A DNA stretch of 64,000 nucleotides, taken from Struthio camelus. Lineage: Eukaryota > Chordata > Aves > Struthioniformes > Struthionidae. The stretch covers positions 128,717,247 through 128,781,246 of the forward strand of contig NC_090942.1 of the NCBI RefSeq assembly GCF_040807025.1, read 5' to 3'. The translations under genes were made by a program, and so were the position numbers. How positions within the stretch are numbered: the first letter of the stretch is position 1; every line of letters starts with the position of its first letter. Positions 14,858-24,500 of the stretch are shown here, piece by piece. The notes beneath the pieces were generated by a model that saw only the letters and a list, made by a program, of their open reading frames with translations, was not told where the DNA came from and made no database searches.

Positions 14858-17035
14858 TGAGACAAAACCATGACTTTTCCTCCATTTACCCTCCTGTTGT
14901 TTTGTATACAGAAAAATACCACTTAACTCATAAACTATAATGGCATGTAGTGGGCACTTTTATATATTAAGTGATGCATTCAATGAGCAATGTCCTTGAG
15001 GCTCCTTGGCAGTAACATACCTTCAGTTGTAATCAATTTGCAAGTGCAAAATGTTCTGAATTTCATTATTTATTACTCTGCTAATGTCTGGCTTACAGTA
15101 TATTGAGTCTGTTTACTCTGAAGGGAGCTAAAAATTACAAATGCTTCTCACGGTACCTACGTATATTCCACTGGTTTGTATATGGTTCCTGCAGTCCTGC
15201 AAGTTGCCTTTTTGTGCAAGTTTGGCTTGGAGAGAAAGACACTTCCTAAAATGCTTGACGTCATCTTTGCTAAAGATTTTTTTTCAAGGTAGATTGATAT
15301 TATTTTTCATTATCAGTTACAGGTATCAGAACCGCTTTACTGGAGCAGACTAAAGGTTTACTCAACTTGGTATCCAATCTGCAGCACTTAAAATTATCTA
15401 GTCCTTCAAAAGACGATGTATCTCCTAATAATAAACCTAACTGTATTATATAGCACCACTAATGGATTTTTTTTCCCAGTTCAGCATCTAGCATACAAAA
15501 TCTGAGTAATAAGACTTTGCAATTTCATCTCTACTTACTGCAACATCAGACGCTAGTATTTGCATAATTGTCTGATCATGTTTTAGACTAAGTTGTTTTC
15601 CACAGCAGTGTCAGCCAACAGAAAGTTCAACACCTTGTGCTTTGCATAAGAAATATATTCATGTTTTTATCTGTCTTGTATTTTTCCCCTGCATCACGAG
15701 ATCACCTTCTTGATCCTAAGAGCCTCTATCTTCTTGTACGACCTTGAAAAGGGGGAACTCTAAAGCCGCGCACAAGGTAGGAGATGACGGTGCCTCTTCT
15801 GCTGACTTGCTGCTATGAGTCTCAGCAGTTTCTCCCAGCGGCTGAATTTGGATTACCCAGGCTGCTGTCGGTCATGCAGCGTTGCCCCCACATGGGAGCC
15901 ATGTGCAGTTCAAGAACTGCAGGTTAGTCGCTCATGCGAGACAAACCCTTGAATTGCTTTATCAGCCTTTTTGTAACTACGTACTCCTCTGTTACCCAGA
16001 GCTTTGCTTGTATGGAAATTCCATCCTTACTGCCTAATATCCCTAGTTTGTAATTGCTTTTCCACCAAAACGTTTCTGTTGCCTTCTTTAGGATGCGAAC
16101 AAAATGGATGTAATGCTCACTGTGATGCTGTATTAAAGTAACACTAGCTCTTTTTCTGTGTTACTCACAGTTTGAATCAGCACCATCTCGCCTGTTGTGC
16201 AACATTTAAACAGTATTGTCTGAATGTGCACTAAAAGAAATTACCAGGAATTCAAAATAAGAGCTTTTGAAACGGAGGTAACTGGTTTTGTTTGAGGTTT
16301 TATAAGCACTTCGGAACACTGTTTGCAATATGGTTTTAAGCTGGCTGAGCTCAAGGAAGAAGTGAGTAGTAACACAACAAAACTGGTTTGTCCTCTCACC
16401 ATCACTTTCAGGAGAATGAAACTTTACTATCCAGCATGAAGCACTGCATCTTCTGCATTGTGTTTTTTAGACTATGTTGACTATAGAGATCCCGGCAAGC
16501 TGACATGTTAGGAAAAGATGGTAATCCCTCTCATTGTTCCTGACTTTTTTCCTGGCATTTTCCCAAGTGGGGGTGGGGAAAACCATTATGAAACAAACAG
16601 TCATTGTTAAGCTAAAAATCATCCAGTCTTTTACAATTCCTCTTTCCTTAGAACGGAAAACAGTCTAAAATATATGTTCAAACGCTTTTACTACAATGTC
16701 CTAACAGTTGGGCAGAAAAAATTCTAGGGAATATTTAAGCAAAAAATCCTTAAAGCTGAGAAGAAAAATTTTTCTGTTGCATTTTCAAAGGAAAAATCCC
16801 CCAAATCCCTAAATTTGGGGGAAATAGTACAAAGTGAAATTTCAGTATACAGTGTCTACAAACTAAGAATTTCAGTGCCTGAGAAAAAAACTATTTTACA
16901 CGAGGATTAAGTAAGTGTTTATTAAATGGTTATGCTCTTGTGATATGCACACATTTCATTGTAATCATTAAGTACACTTTTGATATTAGAACTTACTCAA
17001 GGTCAAGCCTTTACGATATGCTAAACAACATATAT

Positions 17036-17053
17036 GAGAGAGAGAGAGAGAGA
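17036..17053. repeat. (GA)n simple repeat
   Basis: Nine GA units. Confidence 0.9.
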
Positions 17054-17644
17054 ACCAATTCTGAGGCATGGCACTTCCAACAAATGAAAAAAAAATGCAC
17101 AGAGAATAAAATCAATATGATTTGGATAACATAAAACTAATTAATTCCTAGTTACCAAAGAGGATTACAGAGAGGAGAAGGGGGAGGGAAGTGCCCAACA
17201 CCTAGTTTGAGGAAGAAAAAAAGAGCTCCCCCATATACGTTAAGATGCTTTCTGAAAAACAGTCATTCCTAGGCTGTGCTCCAGCCTCCTTGAGTCACTA
17301 TCTGCAAAGTAACCGTGACTCTAGTCTTCTCAGGTTTTGTTAAAGAGGCACCGGCCTTTACACCAGCATATATACAGAGCAGTAGGACTACTTGATTTGA
17401 AATGGCTTACCAAAAAAAAAAAAATCGGGCGGTGTATGGTATATTAAATATAGTCATTTATCAGTTTTGGATACGGTGATTTATCTTCACTACCTAACTG
17501 CTCCCTCTGAAAAATACTGTTACATACAGAGAGTTGCTCGGTATCTAGTAAGGCAGCGCTGGAAATAATTTAGAACCGATGAATTTCAGATGTTAAAAAT
17601 ATTATTTAATCAAAGAAACAAATCATACCCAAAAAGTTAAGTCA

Positions 17645-18374
17645 CTTTCAGTTAATACATTCGCATTTATTTTAGTATATCCTCTACATCTGAATAAAAA
17701 AAGCTTTAAATAAACTCCCATACATGTACAACCTGGGAACCCTTCATCCTTCCAGTGACACAGGCACGTTCACGAGCGCACTGGGCTCCGTCCCGGGTAA
17801 GGTAAGTACTTTTATACCAGTTTTGTTATTTTCATTGGCTTATTTTCAGCCTCATGCCGGCCAGCTACACAGCCGGCTCATACACGTCCAAGTTCAGCCT
17901 CTCCATTTAGAGAGGCGCAATAACAGCTCGCCCCAGACCGTAAAAAAAAAAAAAAAATTAATAAACTAGTATTGATTAATTTACATCTCTGTTTGTGCGT
18001 CGGTAAAAATAACTGCAGTTCTAAGAGCATGCGAGGAGACCTTACGCTTCATGAACACCCGCCTGTTATCATCGTTTCAAAAGTAGTGCAAAACAGGAAG
18101 GCGCCGCTCGCCGCCGTCCTCCGGGAGGGGGGGGTGAGGAAAGCCCCACCGCCATCACCGCTGCCGCCACCGCCAGGCCCCGGCTCTCGGCACCGCGGCT
18201 ACCGCCGCCGCCTCGCCCGCACGCGCCGCCCAACGCTCCCAACCGCCATCGCCGCGCTCCCCTCACCCGCGCCCCTCCCCCCGCGGCCACGCTCGCCCCC
18301 CGCCATCTTCACCTCCCCGCCCGCCGCGGGCCGGCGGCGCGGCACGGCGCGGCGTGGCACGGCGCGGCCCGCGC
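17645..18374 (-). other. MID1IP1: MID1IP1 3' UTR (inferred)
   Basis: This segment follows the TGA stop (complement of 18375-18377) and runs to the first canonical poly(A) signal read on the minus strand at 17666-17671. The proximal 300 bases are very GC-rich, belonging to the CpG island, then composition drops to AT-rich. A 3' UTR of roughly 0.7 kb is implied. The end is an inference, and other hexamers further on (ATTAAA at 17605-17610, AATAAA at 16918-16923) could also be used. Confidence 0.55.
17666..17671 (-). terminator. MID1IP1: Candidate MID1IP1 poly(A) signal AATAAA
   Basis: The plus strand reads TTTATT, which is AATAAA on the coding strand, about 700 bases after the stop codon. It is the first canonical hexamer I found downstream of the gene. 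Cleavage would be expected at about 17640-17655. Confidence 0.45.
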
Positions 18375-18896
18375 TCACTGGCCCCAGCTGCTGCTGCAGC
18401 CGATCTCCTGCTTGTATCGGTTGGTGAGCACGTTGGCCTTGCGGGTGAGCTTGGAGAGCACCGTGTGCAGTCCGCTGAGGTGGTAGTGGAACTGCTTCTC
18501 CAGGTCCTCCTCCGCCTCGCCGTCCTCGGCGAGGCCGCGGCTAATGTCCGCGGCGGGGCCGCCGCTCAGCTTGTCCTTCTTGCGGCCGGCCTCCTCGCCC
18601 GCCTGCTGCTGCACCACGCCCCACTCGATGTCGTTGCGGATGGACTTGAGCAGCATGTAGTGGCTGTACATGTCCCTGCGGGAGAAGTAGGCGCCGGCGT
18701 TGGCCGGGGGCAGCGCGGGGTCCCGCTCCGGGCACACGCCGCCCGCCGCGTCCAGCTCCTCCAGCAGCAGCGGCACGTCGCGCAGCAGGCTGGGCACCAT
18801 CACCGTCTGGTCCATGTTGTTGACGGCGCCGATGAAGCGGTTCATGGCGTTGAAGAGGGAGTACTTCTGGCTGTACGAGTCGCAGATCTGCATCAT
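18375..18896 (-). CDS. MID1IP1: MID1IP1 (MIG12, Spot14-related), complete single-exon CDS
   Basis: The reading frame encodes 173 residues, near the 183 of the human protein. It starts [10 protein letters not shown] and carries the family blocks: SLFNAMNRF through SLLRDVPL (about residues 13-43), [20 protein letters not shown] (75-94), and a C-terminal helical block from [12 protein letters not shown] to NRYKQEIG (129-166). The middle (45-73 and 97-128) is variable and acidic or low complexity, as in relatives. Family knowledge: the protein is cytosolic, binds acetyl-CoA carboxylase and promotes its polymerisation and activity, and interacts with MID1 and microtubules. The start is set at 18896 because the open frame upstream (to 19061) has only a GTG, and MMQIC is the conserved N terminus; two adjacent ATGs (18896 and 18893) exist, the first with G at -3. 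THRSP, the paralogue, lacks this N terminus. No internal damage is seen. Confidence 0.97.
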   Translation of the reverse strand: MMQICDSYSQKYSLFNAMNRFIGAVNNMDQTVMVPSLLRDVPLLLEELDAAGGVCPERDPALPPANAGAYFSRRDMYSHYMLLKSIRNDIEWGVVQQQAGEEAGRKKDKLSGGPAADISRGLAEDGEAEEDLEKQFHYHLSGLHTVLSKLTRKANVLTNRYKQEIGCSSSWGQ

Positions 18897-18923
18897 GTCG
18901 GCGGGCGGGGGGCGCGGGCGGCG

Positions 18924-19700
18924 CTGCCAGGCGGCGGCGGCGGCGACGGCGACGGGGCTCCGGCTGCGGGGCGACGGCGGGCGGCCAAGCCTTCCAGCGG
19001 CGCCGCTGCCGAAGGCCTCCTCCTCCTCCTCCTCCTCCTCGCTAGAGCCACCGGCCGGCACCAGGTGCCCTCCGCCGCGGGCTCGGCTCGGCGGCTGCCT
19101 GCGACGCCCAGGGAGAGTCCTGCTGGGATGCGAGCGCGGAACACGTTTAGATTAAGGGCTGCGGTGCCCGCGGAAGCTCATCTCTCTCTCTCTCTCCCCC
19201 CCCTTCTCGTCCCCTCCCGAAACCGCTCTCCCGGAGGCGCATTCTTCTCCTCCCCCATCACCGGCTTTATTATCAACCCCATCTCCTTTTTTAGGCTTCC
19301 CCTCCCCGTCGTTTCTCTTCGCCCTTCCGCCTCCCCCCGCCTCCTCACCCCCCTCCGCTCCCCTCCCCCGCGCCGAGGTCCTCCCAGGGCGCCCCGTGAA
19401 GGCGCTGGCGGCCGGGGCTTTCCGCTCCCCTCGCTCCAAAACGGCACGATGCCAACACCGACCCCCTCCAGGCCCGCCGCACACCGGCGCTCACGGCGGG
19501 GCACGGGCACACGGCGAACGGGAAGGGAGCCCCGCGCCCCGCTGCCAAATTTAACATTCAAGCAGCTGCAAGTCAGCGCGGCTCGGCTGAAGCAGGAGAC
19601 CGGCGCAGCCGCTCGGCCATCCGCTGCTGCGGCGGCGGTGAGGAGAAGGAGGAGGAGGAGCGGGGCTGAGGCACCCACCGTGGTCCGGGGAGCCGCTCAC
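18924..19700 (-). other. MID1IP1: Possible 5' UTR intron of MID1IP1
   Basis: The donor is GGCG|GTGAGCGGC with intron base 1 at 19700. The best acceptor I see is a pyrimidine-rich run ending CCTGGCAG with AG at 18924-18925, only 27 bases upstream of the ATG. This would leave a nearly coding-only last exon, and it would remove the (TCC)n tract and the GTG-initiated open extension from the mRNA. The pairing is inferred from motifs only, and other acceptors in this GC-rich stretch cannot be excluded. Confidence 0.35.
19018..19040. repeat. (TCC)n trinucleotide repeat
   Basis: Seven to eight TCC units upstream of the MID1IP1 start codon. On the minus strand they would read as a Glu run in the open but ATG-less extension of the frame, so they are not thought to be translated. 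Confidence 0.9.
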
Positions 19701-19803
19701 CGCCCCGCCCGCGGGTGCTGCTGCTGCTGCTGCCGCCGTCTGCCTCGCCGGGAGCCCGCGCCGGCCGCTGCCGCCCGTAGCTCCGCTCCCATCCCAGGTG
19801 CGG

Positions 19804-19811
19804 TATTTATA
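19804..19811 (-). promoter_or_regulatory. MID1IP1: TATA box (TATAAATA), candidate proximal MID1IP1 promoter
   Basis: On the minus strand the sequence reads CGCGCTATAAATACCGC, a good TATA box inside GC-rich DNA, about 0.9 kb upstream of the start codon. Transcription would begin near 19780. About 80 bases further on lies a strong splice donor, GGCG|GTGAGC, with the intron starting at 19700. A short non-coding first exon (about 19780-19701) spliced to the coding exon is therefore plausible. Confidence 0.5.
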
Positions 19812-20809
19812 GCGCGTATCTTAAAATAAGGTGTTCCCCCGTGCCACCCCCCGCGCAGCGAGTCACGATAAAGGCGGCCGGCGCTGACCGCGAGTAGCTC
19901 GGCGGCGAGGCGGGCGGGCGGGCGGCGGCTCCGCCTCTCGCTGGGGGAGGGCGCGGCGGGCCGGGCGGCAGCTCCGAGAGCCCGGAGCATCCCGGCTGCG
20001 CAGACGTTAGCGGCAGCAAGCGCTGGGCTCGGTCCTCGGGGGAAGCGGGACATAACAGAGAGGACGATTTTCCCCGTCTCCAGCCAGCGACGAGGAGACC
20101 CGTGCGTCCGTCCCTCGGCGAGGAGGGACGCAGCCGCCCTGCGCGGTTTGCGGCGGCAGTGCCTCGCCGAGCGGGAGGAAGCCGGCTCCCCCTCGCCCTG
20201 CCCGGAAAACGGGGCCGTTTACAGTGCTAGGAATACACCTCTAGCCTCTCCCCCCAGCCCCCGACGGGGAGACCAACGCACGGCAAACCCCGCGCTCGCC
20301 GGGGGCACGCCGCTGCGGGCACTGACCAGTGCTTTGTACAGCCGGGGCGGCCGTGGGGCCGCGCTCGCCGCTGCCCTCACAAGCGCGGCAGGTGCGGGGG
20401 GCCGCTCCCAGCCCCCCGGCCCGCTTCCCCGCCGCCCAAAGCGGCGCTCGGCTGGTCACCGCTGGCGGGGGGAGGGAGGGGGGGCCGCGCGGCCTCTCTG
20501 CCCCGTCGCCCCTAGGCGGGGGAGTGGGCACACTTGCCGGACGCCGCGCCGGGGCGGCGGCCCCGCCTGACTGACAGGACAGGCGGCCGCGGGGACACGC
20601 GGGCCGCGCGTGCAGCCCCCGTTCTCCGCGGCCGCCCATTGGCTGCCGCCCGCGTGCCGCGGCGGTGGCTAGAGCGGGGACACCGGGCCGGCGCGGGGGC
20701 AGAAACGCGCGCCGCCGTCCCGCCAGGGCCGCCCGGCTGGCTCACGCGGGCAGCCGCGGCCCCCAGCGCCTCGCTCCCCTCCCCCGCCTCGGCCCGTAGT
20801 GCCGGCCCC

Positions 20810-20841
20810 GGGGAGGGGGGGGAAGGGGCAAGGGGGGGGGC
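20810..20841 (+). other. G-quadruplex-prone G tracts
   Basis: Four or more G runs of four or more bases lie within 32 bases, including a run of nine. A second G-rich cluster lies at 20466-20484. Both are in the promoter-side part of the CpG island. Confidence 0.6.
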
Positions 20842-20901
20842 GCCCTGCGGGCGGCCTTTGTGTGGCGGCCGGGTCCGCGCGAGCCGCCTGGCAGCCAGCG
20901 C

Positions 20902-20957
20902 GGGGCGGTAGCGGCCGCCGGCATCACCCCACAGCCTCACCTCCGGGCCCAGCCAAT
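20902..20957. promoter_or_regulatory. Sp1-SRE-CCAAT module (candidate SREBP response region)
   Basis: A GC box (GGGGCGG, 20902-20908) is followed by ATCACCCCAC (20923-20932), identical to the SRE-1 core of the LDL receptor promoter, and by a CCAAT box (20953-20957) 20 bases after the SRE. SREBP factors activate poorly alone and need Sp1 or NF-Y bound nearby at about this spacing. The neighbouring gene is lipogenic, which fits. Two further CCAAT boxes follow at 20996-21000 and 21020-21024. Binding is inferred, not shown. Confidence 0.55.
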
Positions 20958-21035
20958 CGCCGCGCGCCCCACTGGCCCGACGCCGCCGCCACGTGCCAAT
21001 CAGCAAGGCCTAGCAGCAGCCAATAGGAGCCGCTT

Positions 21036-21051
21036 CCCCCCCCCCCCCCCC
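21036..21051. repeat. C16 homopolymer in promoter CpG island
   Basis: Sixteen C bases in a row, a G16 run on the minus strand, 12 bases from a CCAAT box (21020-21024). Confidence 0.93.
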
Positions 21052-21209
21052 GCCGGTCCTCCCAGCCGCAGTCTCTCTCCGCCGGCTCGGGCGTCCCTGG
21101 TAACAAGCGCGTTCGCTGGAAGAGCGGCCGCCCGTGGGTCACGTGGGGCAGAGCGGCTGCCGGCGGCGGTGGCGGGGGGAGGAGGAGGTGAGAGAATGGT
21201 GTTGAGCGC

Positions 21210-21223
21210 GTTGCCGTGGCAAC
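21210..21223. promoter_or_regulatory. RFX-type X-box
   Basis: The sequence GTTGCCGTGGCAAC has complementary GTTGCC and GGCAAC arms separated by 2 bases, matching the X-box consensus GTNRCC-N(0-3)-RGYAAC for RFX factors. It sits at the distal edge of the CpG island, with an E-box (CACGTG, 21140-21145) 65 bases away. Confidence 0.5.
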
Positions 21224-21500
21224 GGATCAACGACAGGCAGGGGCGGGGCCCGGCGGGCCAGCTCGCCGCCGCCGCCGCCCCTCCCCCGCCGCCGAGCCCT
21301 CGCAGAGGCGGCCGGGCCGGCGCGGCCTCGCTGCCCGCCGCCCTGAGGAAACCCCGCGGCCCAACCGCCGGGGCCGCCTCTCCCTTCCCCGAGCGGCTGC
21401 CAGCCTTAACTAGGACAATTTCCTCTCCCAACCGATGGACAAAAACGCAACACGGCCCCTGGCGCTGGCGCAGCCCTTTAACAATAACTGCTCTGTCGGC

Positions 21501-24500
21501 TGCAAAGAAACATTACGTCCTGGGGGGGAGGGGGGGGAGAAAAAAGAAAGAAACACCCATATGAAGATTTCCGGCCCCAAATAACCCTCAGACAAGCCGA
21601 ACAACCAGGCACCCTCCGATGAACGGAGGGATGCGCTGAACGTTAACCTTGGCCCTGTAGCCGTTGTGCAGGGGGTTTGGGGGGAGCAGATAAAACCCCA
21701 GAGCCACACTGCTCGTACTGCCGGGCTGCTTAGCGCTGTGGGGCGAGGTACAAAACCTAACTGCCCCGAAAGGATCGACCCACTCGGTCACTGGAAAAGG
21801 TGAATCGCCACGGCCACTGCAAACATGGCAGAATGACAAGCAGTCCTGCGTATATATATAGAATCATACAAGTATATATTTCTGAGCGCGGCGTGGTGGG
21901 AGGCAGAAAGGCTGGAGAACTGGCAAATATTTGAAACGTTAAAACGAATCAGCCTGCGCAGCTGCGGTCCACCCACATTCTCAATTTCACACAATGCACT
22001 TTATTGGCTGCTATACTCTTGTGTTTCTGCTAGTGTCTGCTTGGAATAGAAAACCCAACCCAACAGGACCCCGTGAAACACGGCTCCTGGCTGGGGTGCT
22101 TGGTTCCTACTGCAAGGCGGACGCTCACAAAATAGTAATAGAGGCCAGTGCCTCCATTTTCCCCACAGCCTCTCCTATTCTGCGGTTACTCTCCGGTCGC
22201 TTCAGTCGTCAGCTCTCCCCCTAGTCCCTCGCTTGACAGGAGAAGATTAACTCCATATGAATTAAGTGGCAAATCAACTTTGTAAAAAACAAACTCCAAA
22301 TAGTAACCGTTCAAATCACAGCCAAGTACCCTTTGCAAGAAACACAGAAACTGCAAAAGCTCGTGGCTAAACAATGGCAAGTAATAGAGACTTATGTAAA
22401 ATTACGATCTGCGCGCAGATAATTCATTATCCAAAGAAAGGAAAGCTCATCAGGCTTGAAAATTGGTCAAAACGTTGTTGCATCTTTATGTAGACACAAT
22501 ACGTCATTAATACACCGTTAACAGCTTTGCTGCCTTTAACTGAAATACAGTGTGTGCTGAACATTCAGTAAATTGGAAAAGGAGATACATCTCTAGGAAT
22601 AGAGAAAGTTGCAAAACTTTCCTTTGCTGTCCAAATAAAAACAAAGAATGAAAATGTTTGAACGCATTAAAATTGAAAAATTTGCCTGTGGTTAGGACAT
22701 ACTGACTGAGGAGGAGGAAAAATTCGAGAGGAACAATACACACAGCTTGAAATTGCCAGTAAGTGTTGAAACTCTTTCAAAACAGGGGAAGTATCTGGTT
22801 GTACCAAAAGCATCAGAAGAGAGAGCACTCGGTCTTCTGCGCAACCAAAAAAAAGTGTGACCTGAAACGCACAGCCATTTTCACCACCACCTGCCCTGTT
22901 TCCCCAATGTATAACCACACTCAGTCTGCTTCCACCTTTGATGGTAAATCTTACTTCATTGTAATATAGTGCTTTAGCCTGTGCAGACATGTGTCTAATC
23001 CATTAGGCTGAGATAGATCATACTGAAGTCAAACTTCACAACAGAAGGCAATCAGCATTCTTTTTTTTAACTTCCTTATGTTCTGATCAGTTTTGATATG
23101 CAGTGTAAATGTCACTTGTACGTATAATGTATATCATTAACACAAGCCTGAATAGGTTTGATTGCTCCTTGGTTAGAATGAAATAAAGGAGCACATATTT
23201 CTCTCTTCAGCGTTATGTAATTATGAAGGTTGTATACAATGGCAAAAAAAGAAACGGCACTTCTCTTTTTCCCTCCTGTTAAGAAAAGATGATCCCATTT
23301 GTGGCAGGAAGTTTAATATGTAAATAGCATTTGTTTAAAATATTTCTTTTTCAGAGTGATCCGATTATCGTGGTCATGCAGGGCCTGGAATGGGAATAAG
23401 CTGGAAATCCCTTATCTTGCATCCTGAGCAATGAGGAAGCTTGCACATTCAATATCTGACAGTCCAAGAATGTATGAGCTGTTACCTTTGTCCAGCACAG
23501 GATCCTGGATAAGGAAACCAAAATGACAACATGCAAAGGTTGTCTTTAGCAAACACCTGGACAGGGAGGAGTGTGCCCAACACACAAGCCCAGCAAGGTG
23601 GGGATTAAAAAGCCATTCAACTTGAATGGGTTGATATCACTGTTTAGGAAAAGAAGAATCAGATACAGGTTACTCTATTAGTTAAAAGCCTTTAATTCTC
23701 CCTGAAGTAATGAGAGTTGATGGTGTTCGGCCCTTTCTGGACAAGGGCTTGCCTTCTGTAGCTGACTTCTAAAGAGTAATGGGGATCAACTGTCACTATT
23801 ACTACTTAGCTATTACTGAGCTGTTGCTAATATTAACAAGTTAGCTTATCCCCAAATCGATATTTAACCACAGTAGCCTCTGAAGTACTGAGGCTAGCTG
23901 TAGAAACAACGCTGCTTGTGGCCTTCCTCGTCCAGTGACACCAGCAGTTGCATAGTATTTTTCAAGAGGAGACTGACCATTCTGGCAAGTTGCTTGAATT
24001 TTAGTAGGATATACAAGGCTTAAATTCTGTCTTCAGCGGCAACTGAGTAACAAACCGTCTTTGTTAACAGTTTTCCCAGTATGCATGCTGGCACAAAATA
24101 GGTGCTACTGGCACATTTCAGACCAGCAACAGCTACATTTCGGCAGTTAGGAAGTTGTTCTGCTGCACAGTGTTTGCAAAATAAGATGAGATCTTGTGTG
24201 GGCGAAAAGTGATAAATATGTGCAAATATTTAGTGTTACATTTTGAAGCCTGGGAACACCATTTGAGTCGGCCTTGTAAGAGCACTATCTCTGGGGAGTT
24301 TCACTTTCTTTTGTAATTAGTTGTAAATGTTTCATGGTAGATTATAGTTCAGCACAGAAAGCTGCAACAAGTAGTTTCATTCTGTTCCTATCTGACGTAC
24401 ATTTTTGCTCAAACTTGTGAAACGCTTCCGTCATTTTGGGTGGCAGTACAGATGCATGCATTTAACACTTCTCTCTCATCCTTTTCCTTTCCAAAACTCA

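Larger units (their letters stand above)
3416..17644. other. Intergenic sequence downstream of MID1IP1
   Basis: No gene recognised on either strand over about 14 kb. Contents are short simple repeats (14164-14182, 14806-14857, 17036-17053), pyrimidine-rich patches (for example 4370-4450 and 4550-4720) and short homopolymers. The open frames are short, overlap on both strands and lack family resemblance. Confidence 0.6.
18090..21500. promoter_or_regulatory. CpG island covering MID1IP1 and its promoter region
   Basis: Sequence here is extremely rich in G, C and CpG over about 3.4 kb, in sharp contrast with the AT-rich flanks. It holds the whole MID1IP1 coding exon and about 2.6 kb upstream. 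Within it are a TATA box on the minus strand (19804-19811), an SRE-like element (20923-20932), four CCAAT boxes (20953-20957, 20996-21000, 21020-21024, and reversed at 20638-20642), two CACGTG E-boxes (20990-20995, 21140-21145), an RFX-type X-box (21210-21223) and many GC boxes. The size and motif content suggest several transcription starts and possibly a divergent promoter. The many long frames in this segment are caused by scarcity of stop codons in GC-rich DNA and are not genes. Confidence 0.9.

Noticed and set aside
17791-17812. GGTAAGGTAAGTAC, a strong plus-strand donor opposite the MID1IP1 3' UTR
   Set aside because: No plus-strand exon or promoter can be supported next to it; possible antisense RNA only.
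18354-19829. 491-codon frame on the plus strand across MID1IP1
   Set aside because: It is antisense to the certain MID1IP1 CDS and exists because stop codons are rare in this CpG island. Its translation is low-complexity Ala/Arg/Leu/Pro with no family resemblance.
20148-21564. Several 120-234-codon frames on both strands in the CpG island
   Set aside because: Overlapping GC-driven open frames with Pro/Arg/Gly/Ala-rich translations; no conserved motif or consistent start.
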